From contig JANINW010000097.1 in NCBI GenBank assembly GCA_024508935.1, forward strand, positions 22,858 to 76,276: a stretch of 53,419 bases of DNA, given 5' to 3'. The notes beneath the pieces were generated by a model. That model was given only the letters and a program-made list of their open reading frames with translations. It searched no databases and had not been told where the DNA came from. The DNA is from Flavipsychrobacter sp. (lineage in GTDB: Bacteria > Bacteroidota > Bacteroidia > Chitinophagales > Chitinophagaceae). The first letter of the stretch is position 1, and each line of letters opens with the position of its first letter. Position numbers and translations under genes: made by a program. Positions 34,773 to 43,535 of the stretch are shown in pieces.

Positions 34773-35342
34773 TTAATTACAATCGTCGTCTTCGGGGTGG
34801 TGCGTCAGTTCGAAATTGAAACGGAAACAATGCAGCGGGTGCATATCGCGGTACTTCATGCCGCTTTTTATACGGGTGCCATTGTATTCGCGAAATACAT
34901 TGTCTATACCGGTCTCCATGTTCAGCAGCTTAAAGCCATTGCCCATTTTATGACGGATGATATTGAGCAGCGTAGTGCGCAGTTCCTCATCAGGACGGTG
35001 CGGTATATCTTCGGCACTGTATATCTTACACAGGTCGGCATGAAACACGAGGTGCACCGGTGTGACCTGTGTAGTAGCTTCTGTCTGCGAACGCTCACCT
35101 ATGCCAAAGAACGACTGCAGCTTGTTGGTATCATCCAGCAGCACTTCTTTATACTCGCCTTTGGTATTGTAAGCTTCGGGTATGTAGCCATCCTGTGCCT
35201 GATTGCGGTACACACGGCCATAGCTTTCATAGTCGCCATCTTCAAAACAAAAATGGTCTTTAATGGCAGCATACAGCCTGGTCTGAAATTTTTGTATCGG
35301 CCTGTCCATTCCTTTAGGCGGTATTTTTAATAGGTTTAACAA
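34773..35342 (-). CDS. Phage neck/tail terminator-type protein
   Basis: The 189-residue protein (MLNLLKIPPKGMDRPIQKFQ) overlaps the preceding late gene by 7 bp. It contains VHLVFHADLCKIYSAEDIPH and LLNIIRHKMGNGFKLLNMET, then a beta-rich C-terminus ending HPLHCFRFNFELTHHPEDDD. The size and place, between a head-proximal protein and the tail-tube protein, fit a tail terminator or head-tail joining protein. No family recognised with confidence. Confidence 0.65.
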   Translation of the reverse strand: MLNLLKIPPKGMDRPIQKFQTRLYAAIKDHFCFEDGDYESYGRVYRNQAQDGYIPEAYNTKGEYKEVLLDDTNKLQSFFGIGERSQTEATTQVTPVHLVFHADLCKIYSAEDIPHRPDEELRTTLLNIIRHKMGNGFKLLNMETGIDNVFREYNGTRIKSGMKYRDMHPLHCFRFNFELTHHPEDDDCN

Positions 35343-36418
35343 GGTGTGGCAATGATGATGGGTGTTTTAGGATACCAGGTTTCCTGCAGGCGTTTTATCT
35401 CTGCACGTATGGCGGCTTTTATACCGGGCGTGTAGGGCGATGCATCTGCGGGCGCATCCTGGTTGAGGTCTGTATACAGCATCTGGTTATTTTCCTGCGC
35501 CATGCGCTGCGTGGCGTTGCTACGTGTGGTGTACATGGTCTGCTCTATTATGCGGCGGGCCATCATATTACCTATCAGCTCATCAAAATCGGCAGCGCGG
35601 CTGATGATGGCATTGGTATAATCGTGGTAAGTACTTATCTCTGCCGCAAGCCCGTAGTTTAGTGTAGTGCAGGCCGGTGCATTGCGGTCGAAGTCTGTTG
35701 CTGCATGATCTGCAATAGCTTCTATACCCTCTGCACCCACCAGGCCATAGCTATGCCTGCAGGCACTGCTGTACTCCAGTGCATGTACACCAGCGGGCAG
35801 GTCTTCCTGGAAATAACCGAGGTAGAAAGTGCCACCTCTTGTAGCCGTATCTGCGGCGCACAGTATCTTTTCATCCTGCGCTACAATGGTTTGCGTATTG
35901 GCAACTGTAGTCACCTGCTTGCTCCACAATGGTGCTTTCACCAGCTCGTGAAACAAATAGATATTGAACGTAGCCGCACCATCAAACAGCAGTACAAGGT
36001 TATGCAGCTGCGCGGCAAAATCGCCATCGGCTACCCGTAGGCGCAAGCCGGCAAATTTTCCTGTACCTGTATTAGGTACTAACTGTGCATGTGCATCCTT
36101 CACTACCGTCATACGCGGATGGTCTGCCACCATTGGCTTGCAAAACACGGCTGCCAGCACTTCCATACATACCGACTTATTGAGCGCGGTGAGCAAGGCA
36201 TTGAATTGGACATCGGTGATCTCTTTATCGGCCTGTGTATTTTTTACTGTATCTATGGAAACAGCGGGATGATGATCCTGGAAGTACTTGCCCGACTTAC
36301 AGGCCAGGTTCGCAGCATCCAGTACCGGGCTGCCTGCTGTTGCAGGTTGCCGCCATCCTTTACGCTGTGTGAGTACCGGCAGTATGCGTGCTTCGTCGAA
36401 GCCGTTGGTGAGAGACAT
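35336..36418 (-). CDS. Phage structural protein of the head-neck region, unknown
   Basis: The 360-residue soluble protein (MSLTNGFDEARILPVLTQRK) lies downstream of the capsid gene and the secreted 155-residue protein. A central region (about 140-260) has strands such as HNLVLLFDGAATFNIYLFHE and TFYLGYFQEDLPAGVHALEY. It contains several cysteines (for example ACRHSYG, APACTTLN). I do not recognise a family; head completion or minor capsid roles are possible. Confidence 0.7.
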   Translation of the reverse strand: MSLTNGFDEARILPVLTQRKGWRQPATAGSPVLDAANLACKSGKYFQDHHPAVSIDTVKNTQADKEITDVQFNALLTALNKSVCMEVLAAVFCKPMVADHPRMTVVKDAHAQLVPNTGTGKFAGLRLRVADGDFAAQLHNLVLLFDGAATFNIYLFHELVKAPLWSKQVTTVANTQTIVAQDEKILCAADTATRGGTFYLGYFQEDLPAGVHALEYSSACRHSYGLVGAEGIEAIADHAATDFDRNAPACTTLNYGLAAEISTYHDYTNAIISRAADFDELIGNMMARRIIEQTMYTTRSNATQRMAQENNQMLYTDLNQDAPADASPYTPGIKAAIRAEIKRLQETWYPKTPIIIATPC

Positions 36419-36426
36419 TTCTTTTT

Positions 36427-36472
36427 AGGCGTTAGGGGTTAGTCGTTAGGGGTTAGGCATTAGGCGTTAGTC
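36427..36472. repeat. GTTAG-type heptad repeat array
   Basis: Repeats of the type GCGTTAGGGGTTAGTCGTTAG occur here between the 155-residue and 360-residue phage genes. The same short-period motif recurs at 38144-38181, 46337-46357 (reverse) and 46830-46932. All copies lie between genes within the prophage. Confidence 0.75.
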
Positions 36473-36512
36473 CGCGCTTTTTTATTTCTACTTTTTAGTT
36501 TTTGCTTTTTCA

Positions 36513-36980
36513 CTACGGCTTGCGGTAGTATAGAGTGGTTACCGGGGCGCTTACACCTGTGCCCGACTGGTCGTAGTATACTTCTATATACTTCGCATTG
36601 ATCTCGCCGGCATTGAATGACCATACAACACTTGTAGTAGCATTGGCCAGCGCGGTACTGTCTTTATAAGATATGCTCTGCCCTTCAGCAAGGTTTATCC
36701 AATTAGTACCGTTGGGCGATACACGCACATAGGTATTGCCTGCTACCGTGCCCGATACTTTGGTATAGGTGAGCTTTAGCTGCACATCATATTTTGCATT
36801 CATAATGGCGCCCATGCGTATCACATCGGCATTGGTAGCGGTATCATCGCCGGGGGTGTAGTATGGCAGCGTAAAATTTTTCCATTCGCTGCCGGCCACG
36901 GGTACGGCCCTGGTATATTGCGCCCGCGATGCCGTAACCGCAAAGCACAGAATGGTAGTAATTAATAAAAGGTGTTTCAT
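36513..36980 (-). CDS. Secreted protein encoded next to the capsid gene
   Basis: The 155-residue protein has a Sec signal peptide (MKHLLLITTILCFAVTASRAQ, cleavage near 21). The mature part is beta-rich (YDVQLKLTYTKVSGTVAGNT, VSPNGTNWINLAEGQSISYK, YIEVYYDQSGTG) and reads like a small jelly-roll or Ig-type sandwich. It is unusual for a gene in the capsid-neck position to encode an exported protein. It may be a decoration protein that acquired a signal, or an unrelated envelope gene inserted in the operon. GTTAG repeats follow it. Confidence 0.75.
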   Translation of the reverse strand: MKHLLLITTILCFAVTASRAQYTRAVPVAGSEWKNFTLPYYTPGDDTATNADVIRMGAIMNAKYDVQLKLTYTKVSGTVAGNTYVRVSPNGTNWINLAEGQSISYKDSTALANATTSVVWSFNAGEINAKYIEVYYDQSGTGVSAPVTTLYYRKP

Positions 36981-37089
36981 AAATGATAAGTGGTAAGTGA
37001 TAGGTTGTAAGAGTAAAGTGGAATGTGGAAAGAGATAAGTTGTAAGCTGGGAAAAAATGATTTTTAATTTTTTCTTTTTGCTTTTTCAA

Positions 37090-38109
37090 TTACCCCACCA
37101 GTCCCACCAGGTGAATAGCGCTGTCGTTGGCGGTAGATAGTGGCGGTACACCCCAGCCTACCCACAGCGATACTTCCCATTGGTCGTTCACATCCTGCAC
37201 GCCGCCGCCATTGGCGCTTTCATTGGCGCGCTCGCTGTACATCGATACATCGAATATCAATCCTGAGCCGAACGGGTCCAGCAGCGTATCGAACATGCCT
37301 ACATTGCCCTGGCGGTTGAGGCCCTGCACGTTTAGCGGGTCGTTCCAGTTCAGTGCTTTAAAAGTGCCTTCGGGCATAATGAATGCAGCACCGCTGCCGT
37401 AATTGCCCGATATTACTTCTGCCGTGGCGGCAATGTTCACACCCTGCATCTGCGGGTTCAGGTTCACACTGTTGCCTGCGCCCTGCCACATGGCATGTTC
37501 CAGCACAGGGGTTAGGTTGAGGTCTGCTACCAGGTCGTAATTGCCGCGGTAGTAGCGGCCGCGCATAAAGTTCTTTGCCTGCTGCGTGAAATAGTCTTTG
37601 TCCGAAATTTCCAGCGCCGTGTTCGCATCGCTCCAGGTGCCGCCGCCTTGTGCGTTGATGCCTATAAGCTGGCAGGTATGTGCGGCCATATATGCCAGCC
37701 CTGCTGTTTCTGCGCGGTCTTTCAGGTTGTCTATAGCCTGCTCCAGCTGGTGCTGGAAAAGCTGTTCAAAACCGAACACATTGTTCTGCGCCATCTTGGC
37801 CGATGTATAGAATGTTTCGGTAAAGCAGGTGAACGAGAGGTTCATAGTGCCTGCCGCACCTTTGGTGCCGGTGTGGTTGTGTACCTTGGCGGTGGCGCTG
37901 CCCGCTGCTGTCTGTTTCAGGTATTTTACTTCTACGGTGCGCGCTTCTGCTGTCTTCAGGGTCTTCCAGTCGGGGAGTGTGTACTGGGCATTGCGGGTGC
38001 CTATGGCCAGTACCGGCCTTTCTTTCCTGCGCAGTTCCGCTTCCTGGTATTTGGATGCGAGCTTTACCTGTGCATTGGTGAGCAGGCCCGAGCTATAAGT
38101 GTCTGCCAT
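37090..38109 (-). CDS. Major capsid protein
   Basis: The 339-residue protein (MADTYSSGLLTNAQVKLASK) has the features of a phage major capsid: a helical N-terminus, KERPVLAIGTRNAQYTLPDW, QLFQHQLEQAIDNLKDRAET (spine-type helix), IMPEGTFKALNWNDPLNVQG, LLDPFGSGLIFDVSMYS and a C-terminal strand. Its length and place at the start of the head-neck group agree with that. No N-terminal protease extension is evident. The expected scaffold gene is 7 kb upstream because a cargo segment interrupts the operon. Confidence 0.75.
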   Translation of the reverse strand: MADTYSSGLLTNAQVKLASKYQEAELRRKERPVLAIGTRNAQYTLPDWKTLKTAEARTVEVKYLKQTAAGSATAKVHNHTGTKGAAGTMNLSFTCFTETFYTSAKMAQNNVFGFEQLFQHQLEQAIDNLKDRAETAGLAYMAAHTCQLIGINAQGGGTWSDANTALEISDKDYFTQQAKNFMRGRYYRGNYDLVADLNLTPVLEHAMWQGAGNSVNLNPQMQGVNIAATAEVISGNYGSGAAFIMPEGTFKALNWNDPLNVQGLNRQGNVGMFDTLLDPFGSGLIFDVSMYSERANESANGGGVQDVNDQWEVSLWVGWGVPPLSTANDSAIHLVGLVG

Positions 38110-38143
38110 TGTTTAAAATGAATAGGGTTGGGTGAAAAAAAAA

Positions 38144-38181
38144 TTAGTCGTTAGGCGTTAGATATCAGGCGTTAGCCGCTA
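38144..38181. repeat. GTTAG-type repeat at the cargo boundary
   Basis: TAGTCGTTAGGCGTTAGATA and TCAGGCGTTAGCCGC lie just upstream of the capsid gene, where the late operon gives way to plus-strand cargo. The unit matches the repeats at 36.4 and 46.8 kb. Confidence 0.65.
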
Positions 38182-38285
38182 ATAGTATGCCTTGTTGTTT
38201 TTGCGTGATACGCGGGAGAGAAACTTTTTTTGCGGTGATACCGCGGGCCATATTGCCTGTGAAACAGGTGTTATTGTTAGAACAA

Positions 38286-38576
38286 ATGTACGCAGCAATT
38301 TATAAACAGAAAAATATTTTTTTGTCAGTGTTTGTAAGTAGCTATCTTTATATAGTGCGAACAATTACTATCATTTTCGGCTCATTATTTACCCTGCTGT
38401 CTATAGGCATCACCGTTATCATAGCCGGGCTGGTAGGCCTTGTAGGTGCCGGCAAAGATTTCTGGTCGGTATGGATCGTGCAGCTCGATGCTGTTTGTAT
38501 ACTCGTAGCCCTGGCCTGCTGGATAGTACTGGTACGTGACATCAACAAGAAGAGCAGAGAACAGAAAATTTCATAA
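38286..38576 (+). CDS. Small membrane protein (two TM), unknown
   Basis: The ATG at 38286 (96 residues, MYAAIYKQKNIFLSVFVSSY) is preferred; the longer frame from 38187 reads through a region with no coding character. Two membrane helices are likely: TITIIFGSLFTLLSIGITVIIAGLVGLVG and VQLDAVCILVALACWIVLV, with a basic tail RDINKKSREQK. Family unknown. It is the first gene of the plus-strand cargo that follows the capsid gene. Confidence 0.6.
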   Translation: MYAAIYKQKNIFLSVFVSSYLYIVRTITIIFGSLFTLLSIGITVIIAGLVGLVGAGKDFWSVWIVQLDAVCILVALACWIVLVRDINKKSREQKIS

Positions 38577-38590
38577 GTAATAATCCCATC

Positions 38591-38646
38591 AACCCAGCCA
38601 GGGCCGTCATATCGGGCACAGCTAAATCTCCTGAAATATAGCAGTG
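38591..38646. repeat. CGTCATATCGGGCAC repeat, copy a
   Basis: AACCCAGCCAGGGCCGTCAT followed by ATCGGGCACAGC and AATCTCCTGAAATATAGC. Copies b (43361-43450) have the same orientation and nearly the same sequence, so the OMP-FIST-kinase cassette is bracketed by direct repeats. Confidence 0.75.
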
Positions 38647-38695
38647 CCTCCGTCCCGCATTTGACCACGCCCCCGCTTTTATTATCTTGCAGCCC

Positions 38696-39343
38696 ATGAA
38701 AAAAATACTGGCCTTATTACTCTTACCTCTTTCTGTTTTTGCACGCGGTGGCTTCCTCTCACTATCTGCAGGTGCTGTCAGCACCAACGCACCTTCTGTC
38801 AACGGCATTAAAACTTCTGCCGGCAAACTCTCCCCATCATTGTGTGGTAAGCTCTCGGGTGGCTTCACACCCGGCAGCTGGGAGATAGGCATGAACCTGT
38901 TTGTTGCCAAAATGCAGCAGGGGCATGGAGCTTATGTATTTGCCGCCCCGCTGGTAGACCTCGGCTTTATCGTAAACAAAACCATATACCATGGCCTGTA
39001 TGCAGGTGTGGGAGTATCGGCTGCTGTGCCGTTTTCACAGCCATCGGGCTACCACGAAAGAAAAAAAGGCGGCACGGAAATGACACTGATGGTGAACCCC
39101 GGCATTAGCGCAGGAATACAGGCGGGCTGGAATATACCGCTGGGCGATGTAGTATGTATAAACGCAGAAGCCGGCCTGCGCAGGATGTTTGCTACCATCG
39201 ACGAAGCTAACTATGACTGGTTCCTGCCCGATTCACAATCCGGCGTGGTCCTCACCTACCGCTACCTGTATTACTATACCGCTGTAGGCATCAAGCTAAG
39301 GCTGGGCGGCAGGGATCATCGTTACAGGAACGATTATTATTAA
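38696..39343 (+). CDS. Outer-membrane beta-barrel protein
   Basis: The start is ATG 38696 (215 residues, signal MKKILALLLLPLSVFARG). The mature protein alternates hydrophobic and polar residues: GAYVFAAPLVDLGFIVNKTI, YAGVGVSAAVPFSQP, VNPGISAGIQAGWNIP, YYYTAVGIKLRLGG. This is typical of an eight-stranded OmpA/OmpW-like barrel. It is followed by a strong terminator and is probably monocistronic. Function unknown. Confidence 0.75.
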   Translation: MKKILALLLLPLSVFARGGFLSLSAGAVSTNAPSVNGIKTSAGKLSPSLCGKLSGGFTPGSWEIGMNLFVAKMQQGHGAYVFAAPLVDLGFIVNKTIYHGLYAGVGVSAAVPFSQPSGYHERKKGGTEMTLMVNPGISAGIQAGWNIPLGDVVCINAEAGLRRMFATIDEANYDWFLPDSQSGVVLTYRYLYYYTAVGIKLRLGGRDHRYRNDYY

Positions 39344-39366
39344 TAACAGCGTTACATTATTCAATC

Positions 39367-39399
39367 AGTGCCGGGTATGCCACCCGGCACTTTTTATTT
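39367..39399 (+). terminator. Rho-independent terminator after the OMP gene
   Basis: AGTGCCGGGT and ACCCGGCACT form a perfect 10-bp stem with a 5-nt loop, followed by TTTTATTTT on the plus strand. Confidence 0.88.
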
Positions 39400-39612
39400 T
39401 ACAGTATTCCCAAAATATAAGCCATCCAACGCTCCCCGCTATGACTCCAATCATAAGGCTTTAAAATAAACTATTGCAACTTGTGAAACCTGTTTTCGTT
39501 AAGAACAGGAAAACAATATTTTAATCCTTTTTTTCATCTAAAAAAATTATCTTGGTACTATACACGGGATAAAACTAAAGGGGACTTCATTTGTTCACTT
39601 AATAAAAAACAC

Positions 39613-40755
39613 ATGCATATAGAGCAACGCAAATTCGCGGCCCATACCGGCTGGGATACGGTAAGAGGCAACGCGTTAAATTCCAGCGAATTATACGACC
39701 TGGTCATTGTTTTCGGCAGCCGCGACCTGCTGGCCGACCCGCATATATACCGGCAGGTACATGACCAATACCCCGGCGCCAATATCGTTATGAACTCCAC
39801 ATCGGGCGAGATACTCGATACCAGCGTGAGCGACGATAGCTTATCCCTTACGGCCATAAAATTCGACAAGACCACAGTAGAAACCGCTGTTATTGATATA
39901 CATACGGTAAAGAACAGCTTTGAAGCAGGCTACCGCCTGGCCGGTTCCCTGGAGCACGAGGGCCTGAAGAATGTACTCGTCATATCTGACGGGCAACAGG
40001 TGAACGGCAGCGACCTGGTAATGGGCCTGCAGGAATTCCTGCCCAAAGAAACCATCATTACCGGCGGGCTGGCCGGCGACGGCTCCCGGTTTGAAAAAAC
40101 ACTGGTAGGGCTGAATGCGCCACCCTCTGAAGGTAAGATAGTGTTGATAGGCTTTTATGGCGATGGCCTGCAGGTAACACATGGCAGCGTAGGCGGCTGG
40201 GACCCCTTCGGCCCCGAGCGCCTCATTACAAAGTCTGAGGCCAATGTGCTGTATGAGCTCGACGGCAAGCCTGCACTGGATATATATAAGATGTACCTCG
40301 GCGATTATGCCCATGAACTGCCGGGCTCGGCACTGCTCTTCCCCCTCAGCATCCGCACTACCGATGCCGACCATATCCTGGTAAGGACCATACTGGCTGT
40401 AAATGAAGCAGATAAGAGCATGACCTTTGCCGGCAATATGCCGCAGGGTGCGTATGCCCAGCTGATGAAAGCCAATTTCGACAGATTGATAGAAGGCGCC
40501 TCTGCTGCCGCACAGCACACGGTGCCCGATGGCACCAAACCACCCGACCTGGCCATATTGATAAGCTGCGTAGGCCGCAAACTGGTGCTGGACCAGCGCA
40601 TAGAAGAAGAAGTGGAGGTAATAAGGGCGCTGTATGGCGATACTACGGCCATCACCGGTTTTTATTCTTATGGCGAGATATCGCCTTCTTTCAACTTTAT
40701 GAAATGTGAACTGCACAACCAAACCATGACCATAACGACCATGACAGAAGCATAG
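39613..40755 (+). CDS. FIST-domain sensory protein
   Basis: The 380-residue protein contains a FIST N domain (about 25-210): LVIVFGSRDLLADPHIYRQV, MNSTSGEILDTSVSDDSLSL, VLVISDGQQVNGSDLVMGLQ, ITGGLAGDGSRFEKTLVGLN. The FIST C domain (about 220-370) has YELDGKPALDIYKMYLG, NMPQGAYAQLMKAN and ITGFYSYGEISP. FIST domains are predicted small-ligand (possibly amino-acid) sensors that feed kinases or cyclases. It lies 33 bp upstream of the PAS kinase on the same strand, so it is probably the input module of that system. No membrane segment or signal peptide is present. Confidence 0.9.
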   Translation: MHIEQRKFAAHTGWDTVRGNALNSSELYDLVIVFGSRDLLADPHIYRQVHDQYPGANIVMNSTSGEILDTSVSDDSLSLTAIKFDKTTVETAVIDIHTVKNSFEAGYRLAGSLEHEGLKNVLVISDGQQVNGSDLVMGLQEFLPKETIITGGLAGDGSRFEKTLVGLNAPPSEGKIVLIGFYGDGLQVTHGSVGGWDPFGPERLITKSEANVLYELDGKPALDIYKMYLGDYAHELPGSALLFPLSIRTTDADHILVRTILAVNEADKSMTFAGNMPQGAYAQLMKANFDRLIEGASAAAQHTVPDGTKPPDLAILISCVGRKLVLDQRIEEEVEVIRALYGDTTAITGFYSYGEISPSFNFMKCELHNQTMTITTMTEA

Positions 40756-40788
40756 TCGGTTTTTTTAAGAGGATAAGACAGAACAGCG

Positions 40789-42639
40789 ATGTACAATAAA
40801 TTATTGCAAAGGCAGATAGATAAGTATTTAAAAGCAGCCGTAGACATACCGGCAGACCTCGAAGCATTTTTTAAAGCCGTCAGCGAATCGTACGACCACT
40901 ACGAGAAAGACCGTAAAATGCTGGAGCGCTCTATAGAGCTGAGCTCGCAAGAGATGATAGAGCTGAATAAGCAACTGCGCAAAGAAGCCGAGGAGAACAG
41001 CCGCATTGTTTATGAAAAACTGAAGGAATCGCTGGTATTGCTGAATGATGAGAACGACGAGATACTGCCCGCCGATGCCGATCCGTATAAGCTATTCCAT
41101 ATAGCCGACCTGCTGAAAAATGAAACAGAAAGAAGAAGGCGGGCCGAGCGCGAGCAGGCCCAGCGCCAGCGCCACCTGCAGTCTTCGCAGCGCATAGCGC
41201 ATGTAGGCAGCTGGGAGCTGAAATTTACCGCCGATGGCGAAGTACCGGTATATGTGTCCGACGAGACCTATAAGATATTTGGTATAGAGCGGGGAGATGA
41301 AATACTGACAAGTGAAATATTTTACCGGTCAATGCACCCCGACGACAGGGAGATGGTGGCCAATGCATTAGCAGAAGCCGTAAAAACAAAGAAACCATAC
41401 ACTACCCGTCACCGCGTAGTACTGCCCGATGGCACAGAAAAAATCGTGAACGAGATGGCCGAGATCGTGTACGATCCGAAAACCGGCGTACCCCTGAGGG
41501 CCATAGGCACCACGCAGGATATCACCGAGACCATAAGCACCAACCGCGAACTGCAGCAGGCCAATAACGAGATAAGAACGCTGTTTGAGAACATGCAGGA
41601 AGTGTTCTATTCGGTAGACATGCAAACCAACCAGCTGATACAGATATCGAATGCCTGCGAAGAAATATATGGCTATACACGGGAGGAGTTCTTTAATAAT
41701 TCCAACCTGTGGTTCGATGTGATATTTGAAGAAGACCGGCAGATCGTTTACAATAACTACCCTGCAATGCAAGCCGGCCAACCTTTTACACAGTCTTACC
41801 GCATACACCATAAGAATGGCGGCATGCGCTGGCTGGAATCGAGGATGCGCCCTATACTGAATGAGAACGGCGAACTGGTAAGGCTCTATGGCGTAACACA
41901 GGATGTGACCCGCCGCGAGGAATATGAGCTGGCGCTTAAAACATCTAACGACGAGCTGAAGAAGACCAACCGCGAGCTGGACAAATTTGTGTACAGCGTA
42001 TCGCACGACCTGCGCGCGCCGCTTTCCTCTATGCTGGGCCTGGTAGAAATATCAGAACCACTTATCGAACACCCGGTGCTGCAAAAAAATATGGCGATGG
42101 TGAAGAAAAGCATCATCAAGCTCGATGGCTTTATTCATGATATACTGGACTACTCCCGCAACTCGAGGCTGGAGGTCAATAAGCAGCAGGTCAATTTCGG
42201 CGAAACACTGGAAGACATCAGCAACAACCTGCGGTTTATGAGTGCCAACGAAAAAGTGCGCATACATACCGAAATAAAAAGCGATGTGCCCTTCTTTTCA
42301 GACAAGAACCGTATCAGCATCATCCTCAACAACCTCGTTTCCAATGCCATACGTTATCACAACCCCAATATACCCGATCCGTTCGTTAAAGTAAATATTG
42401 ATGTATCAGAACAATCGGCTCAAATTGAGGTTATAGATAATGGGATAGGTATCAGCGAAGAGAATTGTGCACGGGTGTTTGAGATGTTTTACCGCGTATC
42501 GAAAAAATCAGTGGGCTCTGGCCTGGGGCTGTATATAGTGAAGGAGTCTGTAGATAAGCTGGGCGGCACAATAGCGGTTACGTCAGCACTAAATAAAGGA
42601 ACAAAGTTTACAATCAGTTTACCCAATTTAAATAGTTAA
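40789..42639 (+). CDS. PAS-domain hybrid-free sensor histidine kinase
   Basis: The 616-residue soluble kinase starts with a helical region (about 30-140, coiled coil with KMLERSIELSSQEMIELNKQ). PAS 1 (about 140-250) has IAHVGSWELKF and ends IGTTQDITE; PAS 2 (about 262-385) runs from IRTLFENMQEVFYSVDMQTN to LYGVTQDVTRREE. HisKA has H406 in YSVSHDLRAPLSSMLGLVE. HATPase motifs are ILNNLVSNAIRYHN, VIDNGIGIS and GSGLGLYIVKES. It lacks its own receiver and is followed 11 bp later by a stand-alone receiver, with the FIST gene just upstream. The three form a phosphorelay operon. Confidence 0.92.
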   Translation: MYNKLLQRQIDKYLKAAVDIPADLEAFFKAVSESYDHYEKDRKMLERSIELSSQEMIELNKQLRKEAEENSRIVYEKLKESLVLLNDENDEILPADADPYKLFHIADLLKNETERRRRAEREQAQRQRHLQSSQRIAHVGSWELKFTADGEVPVYVSDETYKIFGIERGDEILTSEIFYRSMHPDDREMVANALAEAVKTKKPYTTRHRVVLPDGTEKIVNEMAEIVYDPKTGVPLRAIGTTQDITETISTNRELQQANNEIRTLFENMQEVFYSVDMQTNQLIQISNACEEIYGYTREEFFNNSNLWFDVIFEEDRQIVYNNYPAMQAGQPFTQSYRIHHKNGGMRWLESRMRPILNENGELVRLYGVTQDVTRREEYELALKTSNDELKKTNRELDKFVYSVSHDLRAPLSSMLGLVEISEPLIEHPVLQKNMAMVKKSIIKLDGFIHDILDYSRNSRLEVNKQQVNFGETLEDISNNLRFMSANEKVRIHTEIKSDVPFFSDKNRISIILNNLVSNAIRYHNPNIPDPFVKVNIDVSEQSAQIEVIDNGIGISEENCARVFEMFYRVSKKSVGSGLGLYIVKESVDKLGGTIAVTSALNKGTKFTISLPNLNS

Positions 42640-42650
42640 TACTTCGCCCT

Positions 42651-43076
42651 ATGGAGCAGAACACAACTTGCAGGTACAAAATGGTAATGATCATTGACGA
42701 CAATGAAATAGACCGCTATGTAGGAGAATCCGTTATTAAGATGCACAAGTTTGCTGAAGCTGTAGTAAATGTAGAAGCCGCAAAAGATGCACTCGACTAT
42801 CTTATAGCGCACCAGGACCAGCCCGACCTGCTGCCTCAGCTCATCTTCCTCGACATCAATATGCCGGAGATGAACGGCTTTGAATTTTTGGAAGAGTACA
42901 AGCACCTGCCCGACAGCATCAAAACCAATTGCATTGTTATGATGCTCACCACATCGCTGCACGAAGAAGACAAGCAGAAAGCAGAGACCTGTGAATATGT
43001 GTACCGTTTCCTGAACAAACCCCTGAACCCCGAAAAGCTGAACAGCATGCCCATACTCCCCGGCTGCAACGAATAA
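42651..43076 (+). CDS. Single-domain response regulator
   Basis: The 141-residue protein is a receiver only: acidic pocket MIIDDNEIDRYVG near 11, phospho-acceptor Asp in LIFLDINMPEMNGFEFLEEY near 67, Thr in MMLTTSLHEEDK near 103 and Lys in YRFLNKPLNPEKL near 126. There is no output domain, so it must act through protein contacts or as a phosphate shuttle. It lies 11 bp after the PAS kinase and is its likely partner. It differs clearly from the receiver at 48537. Confidence 0.92.
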   Translation: MEQNTTCRYKMVMIIDDNEIDRYVGESVIKMHKFAEAVVNVEAAKDALDYLIAHQDQPDLLPQLIFLDINMPEMNGFEFLEEYKHLPDSIKTNCIVMMLTTSLHEEDKQKAETCEYVYRFLNKPLNPEKLNSMPILPGCNE

Positions 43077-43086
43077 TACAACCAGC

Positions 43087-43347
43087 ATGAACGCCCCGTC
43101 AAAAAAAGTTTCATTAATAGCCCTGGGTGCAACGGCCCTCGTTTGCTCCAGGGCACTGTTCTTCTTTTTCAACGACCCTGAAGGGCCGAACCTCTTAATT
43201 GTCTCAGCCCTGGCACTGGCCATCTATTTTTTATCCCTGGCCGTATATGCGTTTGTCCCTGCTGGAATGAACGGATTTAAAAAACTGTCCGCAGCACTAT
43301 GCGTGCAAATACTGTCTGTTGTGGTGCTTTATTTTTGTATGAGGTAA
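43087..43347 (+). CDS. Small membrane protein at the end of the FIST-kinase operon
   Basis: The 86-residue protein has three hydrophobic segments (SLIALGATALVCSRALFFFF, LLIVSALALAIYFLSLAVYAFV, LSAALCVQILSVVVLYFCM). It starts 10 bp after the receiver gene, in the same direction. Family unknown; it may belong functionally to the signalling operon or simply share its transcript. Confidence 0.65.
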   Translation: MNAPSKKVSLIALGATALVCSRALFFFFNDPEGPNLLIVSALALAIYFLSLAVYAFVPAGMNGFKKLSAALCVQILSVVVLYFCMR

Positions 43348-43360
43348 AAAAACAACTATA

Positions 43361-43450
43361 GCCGTCATATCGGGCACAGCGAGATACAGCCCAACCAAGG
43401 CCGTCATATCGAGCGCATGAGAGATATCTGCTGAAATATAGCGATGGAGC
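43361..43450. repeat. CGTCATATCG repeats, copies b1 and b2
   Basis: Two head-to-tail copies: GCCGTCATATCGGGCACAGC at 43361-43380 and GCCGTCATATCGAGCGCATG starting near 43402, the second continuing GAGATATCTGCTGAAATATAGC. Same orientation as copy a at 38.6 kb. Confidence 0.75.
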
Positions 43451-43535
43451 TATAGCGCGTTGTACCAGCGGATGCTTTTATTTATCTTAGGTCTAAACGA
43501 GACGCTAAGACCAGTGTGGGGACAGGTAAATAAAA

